Shown here: positions 24,197-36,164 of the stretch, piece by piece | Layout of the letters: every line of letters begins with the position of its first letter | How positions within the stretch are numbered: position 1 is the first letter of the stretch | Origin: Sphaerosporella brunnea | Taxonomy: Eukaryota > Ascomycota > Pezizomycetes > Pezizales > Pyronemataceae | Assembly (NCBI GenBank): GCA_008704415.1 | Contig: VXIS01000157.1 | Span: forward strand, 40,436-104,435 | Length of the DNA: 64,000 nucleotides | Reading direction: 5' to 3' | The notes under the pieces: generated by a model | Database searches by the model: none | What the model saw: only the letters and a program-made list of their open reading frames with translations | What the model was told of the DNA's origin: nothing | Translations under genes and position numbers: made by a program

Positions 24197-27100
24197 TCAT
24201 CCGTCTCTCTCATCCTCCCCCATTGCCGAAGAAGTGCCGCGCTCCGCCGGGGTTATATAGCGCGCTCTGGACAGCGGGTCCACCATGTTCATTAGCTTTC
24301 CCGGTCGGTATACCACATCCATGTTGTCCAAATAGGGCTGTAGGAGCATGCGGTACTTGTCCAGACGTTTGGACATCTTCACGTTTGGCGCCGCCTCGAG
24401 TACGTCCCGGGTACACTCATGGTCGGTGAAGACGGTGAATGTATTGCCTTCCAGGTACAGTGATAGCTTGTTGACCGCCCAGTAGAGACAGGCCACTTCG
24501 CGCTACGTGGACTCGTAGCTCGCCTCCGCTCCCCTTGTCTGCCGGGAAATGTATAAGATTGGACGCTCCAAACTCTCGCCGGCCCGCGGTCTTCGGCTTT
24601 CGAAAACCTGCTCCACGCCGCCGTTGGTTGAAGCGGTGGTGACGTGGGTCTGTGGGTGCCGTCGATACGCTTCCAGAGCGTGAGGGTCGATTTCCTCGCT
24701 TCGGATCCAGCGTGGACGTCTGTTATCGCCCAAGGAGACCTTATACCGCGTGCCTTGACGGGACGTTCGATGGTCCACTATCGTGTATGGGGCCTGAATA
24801 GCCTCGAGAAGCGCGTTGCGGTCTTCGAAGTCTTGTATTAGTTCCGGCGGTGGCGTCAAGGTCCATGCGTCGAACTCTCCGGCGTTGGGGAACCGCGCGT
24901 CACCTCTCCGTAGCAGATACTCCGTTTTCCCGGGTTGGCGGCTTGATATCCGGGAGTCTACTATCTGTAGACCCGAACTGATGGAGTCGTAGCGCCCAAA
25001 AGGGTCCTTGGAGGGGTCCTGTGCCTTCTCCACATGCTGAATGCTGACAACCGGATGGATGTTGAGGTTCGCGGGGACATCTAGTTCGACAGCCCGTCCG
25101 TCTGATCGAACTTTGACGACCCGGAAGGGTGGAAGCTTCTGTTGACTCAGCTTGTTGCGCTTCACTATCGAAACCGGGTGGAGGTCCAAGCGAATGGCCA
25201 CGAAGTCTCCCACCTGGATGTCGGGCAGATCCGATCGCCTGCGGTCGTAGTATTCCTTCTGGGCCGACAGGGCCTTGATCATCGCCTGCTGTGCATCCTT
25301 CAGACGTGCGGATATGCCATCCAAAAACTCCTCGGCCTCCGCGTTCCATTCTTCGTCGTCCTCCTCCGAAGGGGGAAGCGGGTTCAGCAGTCGATCCATC
25401 GGTTCCATCGGATTCGCGTATAAGAGTTCGTTTGGGCTAAAACCAGTCCCAGGGTGCTTCGCCGTGTTGTATGCAAGCTGAATCAGGCCGAGGTACCTAT
25501 GCCAGTTGTTTTGGCGTTGGTTGACATATGCTCGGAGCCCAGTTTCCAACGTCTGGTTTGCCCGCTCTGCTGCTCCGTCTGACTGGGCATGGTATGCCGC
25601 CGTTTTGCGATGGTCGAAGCCCAGCCGCGTCGCAAGAGACTTCCAGAAGGACCTGATAAGGCGAGGATCTCGATCGGTGATAAATTTCAACGGCAAAAAT
25701 CCACGGGATACCACATGCTCAAAAAACGTATCCGCAAGAGAGGCGGCGGTGAAATCGGACGTTGTGGGAGCGAATATTACCGCCTTGGTATAGCGATCCA
25801 CAACAGTTAATACAGCGTCATACCCTCCGCTTTTCGGTAATCCAACAATGAGGTCCATGTTGACTGACTCAAACGCTTTGGGGATGCGGTCGTAAGGCGG
25901 GTCTATTGATAGCAGGGATCCGTATGGCCGCCGTCGCGTTGTCTTATTCCTTCCGCATTCCCGGCAATGCTTGATGTACTCCGAGACAATTGTTGAAAGG
26001 CCGGGCCGATAATATGTCGCAGTGATCGTCTCATAAGTCTTGTCCACCCCAAAATGGCCCAGCGCGTCATGCGAGACGCGCAGGCACTCCTGCACCATGT
26101 CCGAGGGGAGACATATTCGATCGCCGTAAGAAGTTCGATAGTGCAAGGTGCCGTCTGACCGCAGGGTGTACCCCATGGTGGATGCCGCGGCGGGTTCACC
26201 CTTCGTGTGAGTTTGCAGCCTCTTGTAGACTGAACGAAAGGCCGGGTCAGTCCCATAGCGGTTGGCCCAGTCGGGGTCTGCGACTGTTTGGAAGGCCTGC
26301 ATGGATGCCGTCGTGTCCACGTCCTCGTAGTCCGATTCCGTCCATTGTTGCGTCAGTACGGCTCCGAATGCTTCCGCAGATGCGTCCGTATATAGAATAA
26401 AAGGGCGTCCGTCGAACTTGGGGTGGGCAAGTATTGGTGCTGACGAGAGGCGGGATTTTAGTTCATCAAATGAAGCTTGAGCTGAGTCGGACCACACGAT
26501 AGGTCTCTTGGAGTTATAGTCCGCGCCGGATTGGGAGTTGCGTTTGAGCATTTCTAGTGGCCTCGCGATTTTGGCATAGTTACGGATGAATCCCCGATAG
26601 TAACCGAACATTCCCAGCAGTCTGTAGACCTCTCCGACCGTCTGGGGAACCGCGAGATCGGTGATGGCGCGGAACTTATCCTCGATCGTGAACATCCCGT
26701 ACCGGCCAAGGCCAAGGCCCAGTAGCTTTAGCTCGGAGAATCCGAATCGGCACTTCTCTTTGCTGAACATCAGTCCAGCCGCTCTGCAGGATGAGAACAA
26801 GCGTCGTAGATGGACCAGATGTTGCTCCCAAGTGTCAGAGAAAATCAGGACATCATCGATATAACACAGAGCGGCCTCCCAGCGAAGCGAACCGAGGATG
26901 GTGTCCATCATCCGCTGGAACTGTGCGGGGGCGTTTCGAAGGCCAAAAGGTACTCTCTTGAATTGAAACAATCCACGGTGGGTTATGAACGCAGTCTTGT
27001 GGCGATCAGACTCCGCCAGTTCCATCTGGTGATAGCCTTTTACAGCGTCGAGGGCACTGAAGAAACGTTTCCCCGATAGCGAGGAGAAGATGTAGTCCGA

Positions 27101-29284
27101 GCGTAGCATCGGGTAGGAGTCCTTGACGGTGATCTTGTTGAGTTGTCGGAAATCAACGCAGAACCTCCATTTGTGATTCTGCCAGACTAGAACCACGGCA
27201 GACGCTGTGGGTGAGCTGGACCTCTCGATGACATCCCAATCGCTCATCTGGCGTAAAGCGTCTTCGACGATTTTTCGCTTCGCTGGGCCCAGCGGACGTA
27301 GGCGTGCGACGGGCGGCAGATCGCCCAGTGTTTCCACGCGAGCCGGGACGCCTGTCGTGTGGCCTATCTTCCGACCGTCGCTAAAGATGTCTGGGAACTG
27401 TTGAAGAAGTGCCTCCAGTTCATGACGCTGTTCGAGTGATAGCTCGTCTGCCAGATGCCACGTTTTCGCTTCGCATTCCGAGTCATCCACTGGGACTCTT
27501 GGGAACGCAACGTCGTCATCCTCTTCGAGGTTTTCTGGAAACAGCTGTCCTGGCCTCCGCTTCTCGGCATTCGAAGCCAGTTGTCGGATCGTTGTTTCTG
27601 GCAGTGTACGTTTCCTGGGCAGCTCTTTGCCGGACGCATCGAAGCCTAGTTGATCCTCGAAGGCCAACGTTTCGCAGTGTGCGGTTGCTGCCGTCATGGG
27701 GAAGGTCGATATATCGTCTATCCGTTTCCCGAGAAGCTCTTCCATTGCCACCGTGGTGGGGGGCTTCAGGCCGATGGAGGGCGTGCAAGGCTTAGATCGC
27801 TGGTGCTGTATGAGATCGTCCCATCGTATCGTATATCCCGTACGCGTCCCGATAGTGCCGAATAGCACCGCTTCCGCTTCCCCTAACACCTGCCGCTTCT
27901 CTATCCTGATCGGGTGCTCGAAAAGGTTCGAGAACATAATCAGTTTGGTTTGGCTGTCTATGATCCCTCTGGGCATCTGCGGGGCTGACGGGATTGAGAG
28001 TTCAGCCGTCAGATATGGCGTAAAGAGGTAATTGATGCCTTGCATGCAAGCGGTCGTAATTTCTATCGCCATTGTGGTCCTACCGGGCACTGTGGCCCGT
28101 TGAGTTGAGAAAACCTTGACGTGTTGAAGCTTCGGTGATGCCGTGGAGAAGAGGGGAAACGTAAGCCCGTGGGATCGCAACGAACCAAGCATTCTACTAG
28201 TGATGATGTCGATGTCGTAGTCTCGAATCGCGTCCAGCCCGATCAGCAGGCCTGGTGGGAAGGATTCCAGGACGTGTAGCTCCACGTCGAATTCCGCAAT
28301 GACGCGCTTGTTCGTGGTATCCTCGAGGCATTCCAGCCATAGCGGAATAACAGTAAAGCCCATCGTCGTCGATTCGCCCACGCCGGAGATCTTACGGCTG
28401 GTAGGGTGGATCACTGCATCAGGGTGGTATTTTTGAAGCAGGGCTTTGTCGATGAGTCCCACGTTCGAACAGACGTCGGTAAGGCCTGGCACGTCGTCTG
28501 AGGAGGCGGATCCGAGCCGAAACTTTGCTGCCAATGGGGAACATCGCAGATAGCTCTTGCCGTCGCCGGACAGCTGTTTCGGGCGCTCAAGCTTGCGTGT
28601 CTGCGTGTCATCAGCGTTGTCTTTGCCGGATGTGGAGATGGGACATCCCCGTGGGAACCCCTGGGCCAGACCACTCGGGGGTTTACCCCAGCTGCTGCCA
28701 GCCACAGGGGTGGTTGTGTTTTCTTCTCCATTCGAGCTCTTCTCCTTCCTTGCATCACTTTTCGCCCACCAGGTCGTGGGGTGTGAAAACTCGTCGTCTT
28801 CTCGGTGTAGATCTTCGATGCGGATTGGATCTTGTAGTATTTGGCCGCGCTTCCTTCGAGACTTCTTGTTGTCAGGTCCCGAAGGCCTCTTTGGGATTGG
28901 GTTCTCAGCCTGTATTTGATCAGCTTTGTCGTCTGAAGCGCGGGAAGTACAACTTCCCCTGGTGTCCCCCTGGGCCAGTCCACTCGGGGGTTTTCCCCAG
29001 CTGCTGCCGGCCACAGGGGGAATAATGTCGTCGCCTTCGTCCATAACGCTTGGGCTATCACTCTTGCTGACACCGGCCTGATCCATCTCGTCCTGATGCT
29101 CCTCTGGCCACGGCATCCTGCCTGGAGCAAAGTTGTTTTCCACCCGGTGTGAACCTTCCAGCCGGGTTGCATCTTGTAGGATTCGTTCTGGGTTCTTCAT
29201 TCGGGCCTTTTTTCCGCCAGGTCCGTGCTTGTCCGGCTGCTGGCGAGGGTTTGCGTCTTGGGGGTGGGTAGCCCGATCTACCAA
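24197..29284 (-). CDS. Ty3 pol: protease, RT, split RNase H, integrase, chromodomain
   Basis: One frame of about 1,690 codons, interrupted by a TAG at 24505-24503. Order: N-terminal spacer; retropepsin-like region where DTGS is replaced by DVCSNVGLID; RT with FCVDFRQLNKIT and YIDDVLIFS; the first part of RNase H (FILYTDASAEAFGAVL); then directly integrase with a His-His-Cys-Cys knuckle (SHDALGHFG..HCRECG) and Asp/Asp/Glu residues (VNMDLIVG, FITDRDP, DGAAERANQTLE). A chromodomain-like segment follows (YTIVDHRTSRQGTRYKVSLG). At the very C-terminus sits the missing half of RNase H (ERPILYISRQ, then after the TAG ACLY-WAVNKLSLYL, FTVFTDHE, VYRPGKLMNMVDPLSR). Normally RNase H is contiguous between RT and integrase. 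The frame lies -1 relative to gag. Confidence 0.9.
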
Positions 29285-29293
29285 CCCCCTTGG
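29278..29293 (-). other. Candidate -1 ribosomal frameshift site at the gag-pol overlap
   Basis: The end of gag reads CCAAGGGGGTTGGTAG on the minus strand; pol is open in the -1 frame from the same place (TTG GTA GAT). The G5-TT run just before the gag stop is a plausible slippery site. No pairing downstream was evaluated. Confidence 0.45.
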
Positions 29294-31407
29294 CGATTTC
29301 CCGGCTCGTTTGGGATGTCCTCCTCGTCGGATTCGTGATGATATATTACCTCCTGGGGGACATTGTCCATCTGGAAAGTGTATGATGTGAGGTTACCTGA
29401 TTCCGTCCGGTGGAGCCGATCAGCAAGCTCATCGGACTCCTCCGAGCCAACCGTAGCGTAGATCCGTGACTGTGTCGGTGCGTTGCGTGAGCATTCGAAG
29501 GAGAAGTGCATCTGGTTCGAGGCGCCATTCTTCTCGCATATGTTGCAGGAGCGTTTGATGAAAACCGGCTTTCCTTGGTAGTTGAGATAGGACCGCACCA
29601 TCTTGCCGGTCTCAGGGTGGGGCCGGTTTTGAATCGTAGCTTTCCGGTCTTGACTGCCCCGATCTTGATTCCCGCGATCTACTGCTTTCCCTTTATCCCT
29701 ATAAGGGCGGGGGGCCGTCGGGTCCGGAGTTCCGGATTGGTGGCCGAGGAAGCGGACAGTCGGCCTCGTTTGGTATTCCATTGAAGGCAAATTCGAAGTA
29801 AAGATCCTACGGGGAGAGCGCGATGTCGCCGGTGAGGTGCGATCGTAATCCATCAGCTCACCGATCAAGGCATCTAAGTCCGATTTCTCTTTGCAAAACC
29901 GGACGACTTCGGTATCCATCGCAGCTTTCATTTTCAAAATGATGTTGGCATTATCGGCTCCCTCATACGCACGCTTGAGTAGACGGTACTTCCGAATACC
30001 GAAAGCCGCCCAACTGTCGCCCGAGGGTTTCCGGTACGAGTCGGCTTCGTACTGCTGCACTCCGAGATCCGGTTTGAACCGGGATCGAAGCAGCGTCCTA
30101 AAACGGTCCCAGCACCCTTCGCCGGTAGTGACGAAAAGATGAACTACGGCAGGTTTTGTCAAATACCAATCCCTCATCGGATCTCCGACGACAAAACAGC
30201 GATGCAGGATGTGCGGGCAAACTACCAATTCCCCGAACGAGGTGACGATGTGGTCCACCTGAGCTACTCATTCTTCCAGGTCGTCCCCAAAGAGGATCTG
30301 TGGAAGATCACTAGGGTTAAACCTGGGTTTTGCCGGGCCGCCGGCCGCCGTAGCCACCGGTGCCACGTAGATGCTGGTAGGACTTAGCGGAGTCGTGGGG
30401 CCCGTCCATTCACCAGACTGTATAAGATTGCGTTCCTCATCGATGGCAGCCAATTTTACCTCCAAATTGTGGCGTTCCGCGCGTAGGGCTCGGTCCCGGA
30501 CCACTGGATCGTCCGCTCTGCTATCTCGGCTCAGTTCCAGTCGAATAAGCTGTTGGATCTGTGCGAGAAGTCCGGCGTTTGAGTCGTTGGAAGACGTGTT
30601 ACCGGTGCTCGACGAGCCTGTTCCGCCCGACGTACGGCCCGATCCGGAGGGGGCGGCTGAGCCGGAAGGTCCCGCAGCAGGCCCCATAGGATCTTCGTTA
30701 TCTGATGGAGGTGGGGAAGAAGGCGGCGAAGATAGGGGGCTCGAGGAGGGATGACGCTCTTGGGAGCGCTCGGTATTCCACTGATCGAGTAAGAGCTGTT
30801 CCTGCTCCCGACGAGCGGCTTCGATAAGCCGGGCTTGGCTTCTGGTCTCCGGTGCCACGTCTACCAAGAAGCGTGCGACCGCGAGTGGGAAGACGAGTGC
30901 TTGTTTCAAGATCCTAGCCCCGATGCAAAAAGCCTCCCAGGATGGGACGAAGTTCCAAGTGCTGGTTGAATCACCCGGGGTCAGCTCGATGAGGCGTTTT
31001 TGACGGGTAAGGGATCGAGGGGGTGAGTCCGGCTCCTCTACTTCGTACGCTTGAAGAGTGGTAGTCTCGGGATTAAGGACTTCACCCAGACGCTGTAAGG
31101 CGGTAAAGGTCGCTTCCGATTTCGGAGAAGGGAAAGAAGTCTGGCCGAAGACAATCGGAAGTCCGACGTCGAATGTTCTCCGGACCACGATGCGAGACTC
31201 CGATTCTTCCGAAGTAGCGGGAACGGTAGCGGTTGGCGGAGTATTAGGTGCAACTCGGCGGAGCCGACTCGGGGGCCTCCGACGGTGGGTTGCTCGCTGC
31301 CAATACTCTCCGTCGAGCTCGGATGAGAGGTCCCGGAGTTTCCGGCGTTTGTATGACGATGATGCGTTAGAGATATGTCTGGAGTCCCGCTTTCGGGTTA
31401 CGTCCAT
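29278..31407 (-). CDS. Ty3 gag (capsid and zinc-knuckle region), one in-frame stop
   Basis: From 31407 one frame runs 710 codons to the TAG at 29278, broken by TGA at 30270-30268. The N-terminal part is basic and Ser/Pro/Gly-rich, with a low-complexity stretch (PSSSPLSSPPSSPPPSD) near the middle. The capsid region follows the internal stop (WYLTKPAVVHLFVTTGEGCWDRFRTLL). An atypical knuckle CNICEKNGASNQMHFSFEC ends it. TGA could derive from CGA or TGG by one transition. Confidence 0.8.
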
Positions 31408-31576
31408 AGGCGGCCTGATAGAACAGGCCGCAGAAAGAGAAGAACTTAGCGGTTTTAGCCCTGTTGGAGCAGCGAGAATCCCTGCTGACAGGTGGGAAAG
31501 TAGCGGATCGAGTGATGGGGAGGGTTCGAGCGGGAAAGAAAAGGAAAAAGAGAAACGAAGCTTCGTGCGGAGGTTT

Positions 31577-31593
31577 CACTGTTCTTGACGCCA
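31577..31593 (-). other. Primer-binding-site candidate of the Ty3 element
   Basis: Two bases after the 5' LTR the minus strand reads TGGCGTCAAGAACAGTG. It begins with the TGG expected to pair with a tRNA CCA end. The tRNA is not identified. Confidence 0.45.
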
Positions 31594-31595
31594 GA

Positions 31596-31782
31596 TGTGA
31601 ACCCTTACGTTGCGTAAGAAGCGATAGGGGTCACGTAAAGCGTAAGAAGCTATGACGAAGAAGAAGAAGAAGTGAATTGTAAAGGATAGAGAGCTAAGCT
31701 CTCGAAAGGAGCCACTAAATATGATCCTTCTTCACGTGCCAACCCTAGCCTAACCTTTCCTGCTGAGTCACCCGTTGTGACA
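31596..31782 (-). repeat. 5' LTR of the Ty3 element
   Basis: 187 bp copy of the LTR at 23707-23893 with one visible substitution. It is followed by the right target copy CCACC (31783-31787). Confidence 0.95.
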
Positions 31783-31787
31783 CCACC

Positions 31788-34311
31788 ATTGCCGACGACA
31801 TTGAGTGCGAACATTCTGATGAATGCTGGTGCTACTTGGAGACTACTACCGAGGCCGGCATCCGCAACCTTTCTGCCTATAACAGTGTACGGAAAGACAG
31901 AGACAGGTGTATCGCGTTCATGCCCGGCCTTCTAGCCCAGTTCCTAATCATCCTTGCGCAACCAATATACAAAAGTCTGAACGACAACGAAGACAAATTG
32001 GACCTCCGTGAGGCTGTTCAGTGGGCCCTCGAGGGGGTGAGTCTCCCCGGAGTCTTTTTATTGGACAGCGAAACCGAGCGGCAGAAGTACTTGGACTATG
32101 ACGATACATTTTTGAATTTTTGTGATGGCTGTGGATTTACGGACTTGTCGGAGTGTGAACTCGCAGGTATGCAACTTTTAGGGACAGTTGGGCGACGTGC
32201 ACTCGTCCTGGCAGTCAGTTGCAAAGGAGTGGGGCATCTGTTCGTCAAGAAGGAACCCATCCATTATTGGAACGTTTCAGACCTTGTGAAAGTATTCCAG
32301 TCACCTACGATGCCGACTAATAACATCGAGCGCAAAACTCTGGAGGCATGTATCAAGCGAAACCCGAGACAGAGCGTCGACTTTCCGCGATATCCCACGA
32401 GGGTTATTGATACGCGCACGCTAGAGTTCGAGCCAGACTCAATTATGTTTCGGAACGAGTATGCTGTTCTTTCTCACACCTGGATGCAGAATGGATTAGA
32501 AATTACCTATCGCGATGTATTGCCAGCTTTGGGTGTGATCAAAGAAAAACACTTGAGATCGGAGGTTTCAGTCCTCAAGAAAAGGCTGGACAAGCATGAC
32601 AAGTGGCTGGACAGGGTGAAGAATGGTGACGCCAAACGCATTCGCAAAGGAGCCGCCGCTCAATATACAGAAGAACAAATACTCGGATGGACGAACGAAC
32701 GAGCTCTCTATGCTACCCAGCTTGAGGAAATGGAGCAGAAACTGCAAGATCATAGAAATGCTCTCGAGAAGCAGGAAGAGACGGCGATGAACACTGAGTC
32801 CCCGGCAGAAAACGAGAAAATGGGGCCGGATATATATACCGCGGAAGGCGCGAAGGAGCAAGACATTTGATGGGGGAGAACAAAAATTTCCGCGCCCTCT
32901 GCGCGCCAACACGTTTACACCCCGAAAAGAATCTCTGGGTTTTGGAATGCAGAAGCTTTACAACGCACTCAAGGCAGCGCGAGAACTTGGATACCAATAC
33001 CTCTGGGTGGACAACTGTTGCATCGACAAAGCGAATAACACCGAGTTAGTAGAAGCTATATCTAGTATGGGCGACTGGTATTATAACGCCGCAGTCTGCC
33101 TGGTGTATATCGACGACTATAGCCTCGGCAGAATCGACAACAGATTCGACAACGAGATGGACATTCAGGGATTCAACACCAGATATTCATCTCGCGGCTG
33201 GACATTGCAGGAAATTGTAATGTCGAGCAGAGGAGTGTTTTATGACAAGAGCTGGAAAAAGCGTGCAGACACTGCACACCCCTGGGCACCGATGAACACC
33301 CTAGCTAAACTGTGCAAAGTCCCCCGGAGCTTGCTCTGCTGCGGAGGACTCGGAAAACCGAACGTCGCTGCGTCGATTATTCTCGAGCTCGCGGGCGAAC
33401 GGAGAACCACTAGGCCTGAAGATCGTGCATACTCGTTGATGAGCATGCTAGGTGTTCATATGGCACCCGACTACGGAGAGGGTCAAGCAAAAGCTCTCGC
33501 GAGACTTTTCGAAAGCATAATCAGCACCACAGGCGATGTTTCAGTTTTCAACTGGTCAGGAAAGTATGTGGGCAGCAGGGAAATTGGCCGCTCAATGTAT
33601 CCTACCGACTTCGATGGCTACAAAGGCATCTCTCAGCGATATCGAGAAAGTCACGCTATACAGCTCGCCACAGACAATCCTCCGATCGATTTTCCCCACG
33701 ATAGCATAAAGCCGGCGTACGCTCTAGAGTCTATTACACTCGATTATTTCGGTGTGCATGCTCGCTTCGATATCTGTGAGATGGAAATCATTGTCGAAGG
33801 CAACAACAAAGCAACCCTTCAAGCTGTTGACCGACTACAAAAGGAACTTCACCAATCAGGGAAGTTTGTGGATGCCGAAGATTCCGCGTTTCAATGCGAA
33901 TTTACCTTCAGCAACGGTGCGAAAATAACTTCCGATGTTCTCTGCCCCTTGTCCGCTCTCCATGGTCTCCTTCAGAACCTCGTTCATCCACAACCGGACC
34001 GCGCATCCTCTAGGTCTTGGGTGATGGCAAGATTCGCTAGTGTAGACGCCTCCGACTGGTTTCTCTGCGAGATTAAACACGACGACCAAATTGCGCAGTA
34101 TGGTTTGTTTGCGAATGTCCTCCGCAGCCTGCTGCAGGATACAGAAGCTTCGGGTCCATCGATGGCAGGGACGATAAATGTCAGCAGCTTTCTTCGATAC
34201 TTGGAAACCTCGGGGCTGTCTGCCAGACGCTTAGCGACAAACACGCTTCCTCAGGGGAGCATTCCTAATAAAATAGAGCAAATAAAGAATGCTTACATGA
34301 GGATTGGATGA
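31788..34311 (+). pseudogene. 3' half of the ZnF/HET-domain gene, with a frameshift
   Basis: After the right CCACC the frame continues (ATT GCC GAC) exactly in phase with the 5' half. It runs to a TGA at 32868, and a second frame then runs from about 32860 to the stop at 34311. No GT donor lies between about 32820 and 32915, so a one-base indel rather than an intron best explains the switch. HET-domain blocks are clear: YAVLSHTWMQNGLEITYRD; a charged coiled-coil insertion of about 90 residues (EVSVLKKRLDKHDKWLDRV); LGYQYLWVDNCCIDKANNTE; WYYNAAVCLVYIDD; SRGWTLQEIVMS; and RPEDRAYSLMSMLGV. HET proteins trigger incompatibility cell death. The combination with N-terminal zinc fingers is noted; activity is lost through the Ty3 insertion and frameshift. 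Confidence 0.82.
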
Positions 34312-34726
34312 GGGATCGCGTTTCTTACTTATCGTGTAGCTTAAGGTGATGTTCTTTCTCATTATCTCTTTATCAGGCTGTTTTTCTTTGGACTCTTTTT
34401 GTGAGACCTGCGAGTTTTCGGATCAGATTAAAAGCTTCTATGTCATTCACAGCATTCTGTCTTTTTAATTTCTACACTATTTCTCTGCGGGAGAGAATTG
34501 CATATATTGGGGGCGCGGTGGTAGTGAAGGGGCCCACATTTTGAATGGCAATTTTATTTATTGCACTCTGGATTATTTTCTAGCCAATTAGTGTTTTCTC
34601 AAATAGCAAGGCATTTTAGGCCGCGGGGTGGGAGGATACGTCTCACATTGGAGCCCAAAAGGGAGCCCAAATGGGATCCCTAACCCTGAAAATGGACACC
34701 AAGTTCTCGAAAACACCTAGAGTAGA

Positions 34727-34768
34727 GTAGTTAAGCAATGTATCGCGAGGTTAGTACTATGGTGATGA
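34727..34768 (+). pseudogene. 5S rRNA-derived fragment
   Basis: TAGTTAAGCAATGTATCGCG and the following TTAGTACTATGGTG nearly match the internal part (A-box region) of the 5S gene at 54697-54813. The 5' and 3' ends of 5S are absent, so it is a fragment or the head of a 5S-derived SINE. Confidence 0.6.
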
Positions 34769-34914
34769 GAAGCAACTACTCCGGGAACCCTCGCTACAAA
34801 CAAAGAATCTCGAAATTATTACCTACAATGGTGGACGAAGCACACCGCGACGAAAACCTAAATGCAAAACAGACCCTGCCACGCCCATTCTCAGCCTCTC
34901 CGTCGGTGATCCCT

Positions 34915-35163
34915 TCGACGGATTTTTAAGTGTTGGAACACGCTAAAAACCCTAACCCACGCGCGCCCCACCAAAAAACAGCACGATATCGTCACAAAGA
35001 AAAAAAATAAACGCTAAAAATCTTACTACCAAAACTGACGAAGGCTCTTTTGCATTAATTTTGAGCCAGCAATCGCAATTTTTGGAGCAAATATTGATTT
35101 TTCTCCGTTTTTCGGTCTTGGGTTAGGGTTTCTCAGGTGTCCCAAGACTCAAAAATCCGTCGA
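34915..35163. mobile_element. 249-bp TIR element
   Basis: Ends are inverted repeats of about 44 bp starting TCGACGGATTTTTAAGTG (left) and TCGACGGATTTTTGAGTC (right, inverted), both leading into AACCCTAACCC. No coding capacity. Internal text is AT-rich. Confidence 0.6.
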
Positions 35164-36164
35164 GTAGTTTTTTTCGCCTGGGAACCCGCGCAGTCATTGG
35201 AATCGCTAGTGGAAGGGTAATAGGCTGCATTGCCCTGAGGAACGAGGATAGGCCTCTGTCTCCTTGTCCACCGGAGCTCTTACTTGTATCCCAGTGTGGC
35301 TGCCATCTTTTGAGAAGTCGGTGCCTGCGCCGGAACTATTACCACCATTGGCTCTGGGAGGGGAATGATAAACCGGATTTACATACTCGACTATAAGAGA
35401 AGATCCGGCCTCCGGCCGGAGAGTGATTTGTATTCACTCAGCGGGGGCGGCTTCAAGTTTCCTGGCTCACTGTTGCTCCTATCTCTATCAATGCATACTA
35501 AGACACCCTTCCACTGTTCCACAGCCATCTGCCCACTGCGACCAGCCTGTTCAATCCAGGGCTGGGCCCATTTAACAACATTGCTGCCATCTGTCAATCA
35601 TGATACCGCTCCCCATAACATGAACGGGAACGCCGCGAAGCATGCCCGCTCCATGCTCATTTAACGATGTTACTGCGTTCCATCAGTGCCGCTCTCCACA
35701 TGACCGGGCCCATCTAATGATGCTCTTGCCCGCCGTCAGTATCACTCTCAATAGGATCGGGCCCATCGAGTGATGTTCCTGCCCTCCGTTATTCGCTGGG
35801 AGGGAAGCTCTGCGTGCGCAAGCGGGGAAGGGGTTCATTTTTGTTCAACTGACCCCCCGCACAACCGCCACTTTCTGTTGTGCCACCGGCGATCTTCTCC
35901 AGAGTCCAGATGGCCAATAAAACTCGCGATAGCAACCTCCTCTGGATTCTCCTCGGCGCCACCCACCCCTCCTGAACCTGGCATTCTGTTGTATCACCAG
36001 TGATCTTCTCTATTTTATCCAGATGGCCCATGGAACTCGCGAGAGCAACCCTACCCCCGCTCCCCAGTAACCACACCTCGGTTCCTGATTTCTGCAATTA
36101 AGCTGCCAAGTCGCGTGCCAAGTTCGACAGTTAGGTATGTCAGCCGCAGATGCGCTTGCCATTA

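Larger units (their letters stand above)
23707..31782 (-). mobile_element. Ty3/gypsy (chromovirus-like) LTR retrotransposon, 8,076 bp, inserted in the ZnF-HET gene
   Basis: Complete element with two 187-bp LTRs, a 5-bp duplication, a primer-binding-site candidate, a polypurine tract, gag and pol, all on the minus strand. The single LTR difference marks a young insertion. One in-frame stop in gag (TGA, 30270-30268) and one in pol (TAG, 24505-24503) suggest this copy is inactive or depends on readthrough. The pol order is unusual (see pol entry). Confidence 0.95.
34312..36162. other. Intergenic with transposon and 5S fragments
   Basis: Contains a 5S-like fragment at 34727-34768, a 249-bp TIR element at 34915-35163, and from about 35390 to 36060 a dispersed repeat whose pieces recur (partly inverted) between 44195 and 45260. 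No gene is supported. Confidence 0.55.

Noticed and set aside
24083..24496. Stand-alone small gene downstream of pol
   Set aside because: It is the RNase H C-terminal half in frame with pol after a single TAG.
34940..35140. Telomere-like CCCTAA repeats
   Set aside because: Only single AACCCTAACCC occurrences are present, explained as inner ends of a TIR element; no tandem telomere array.
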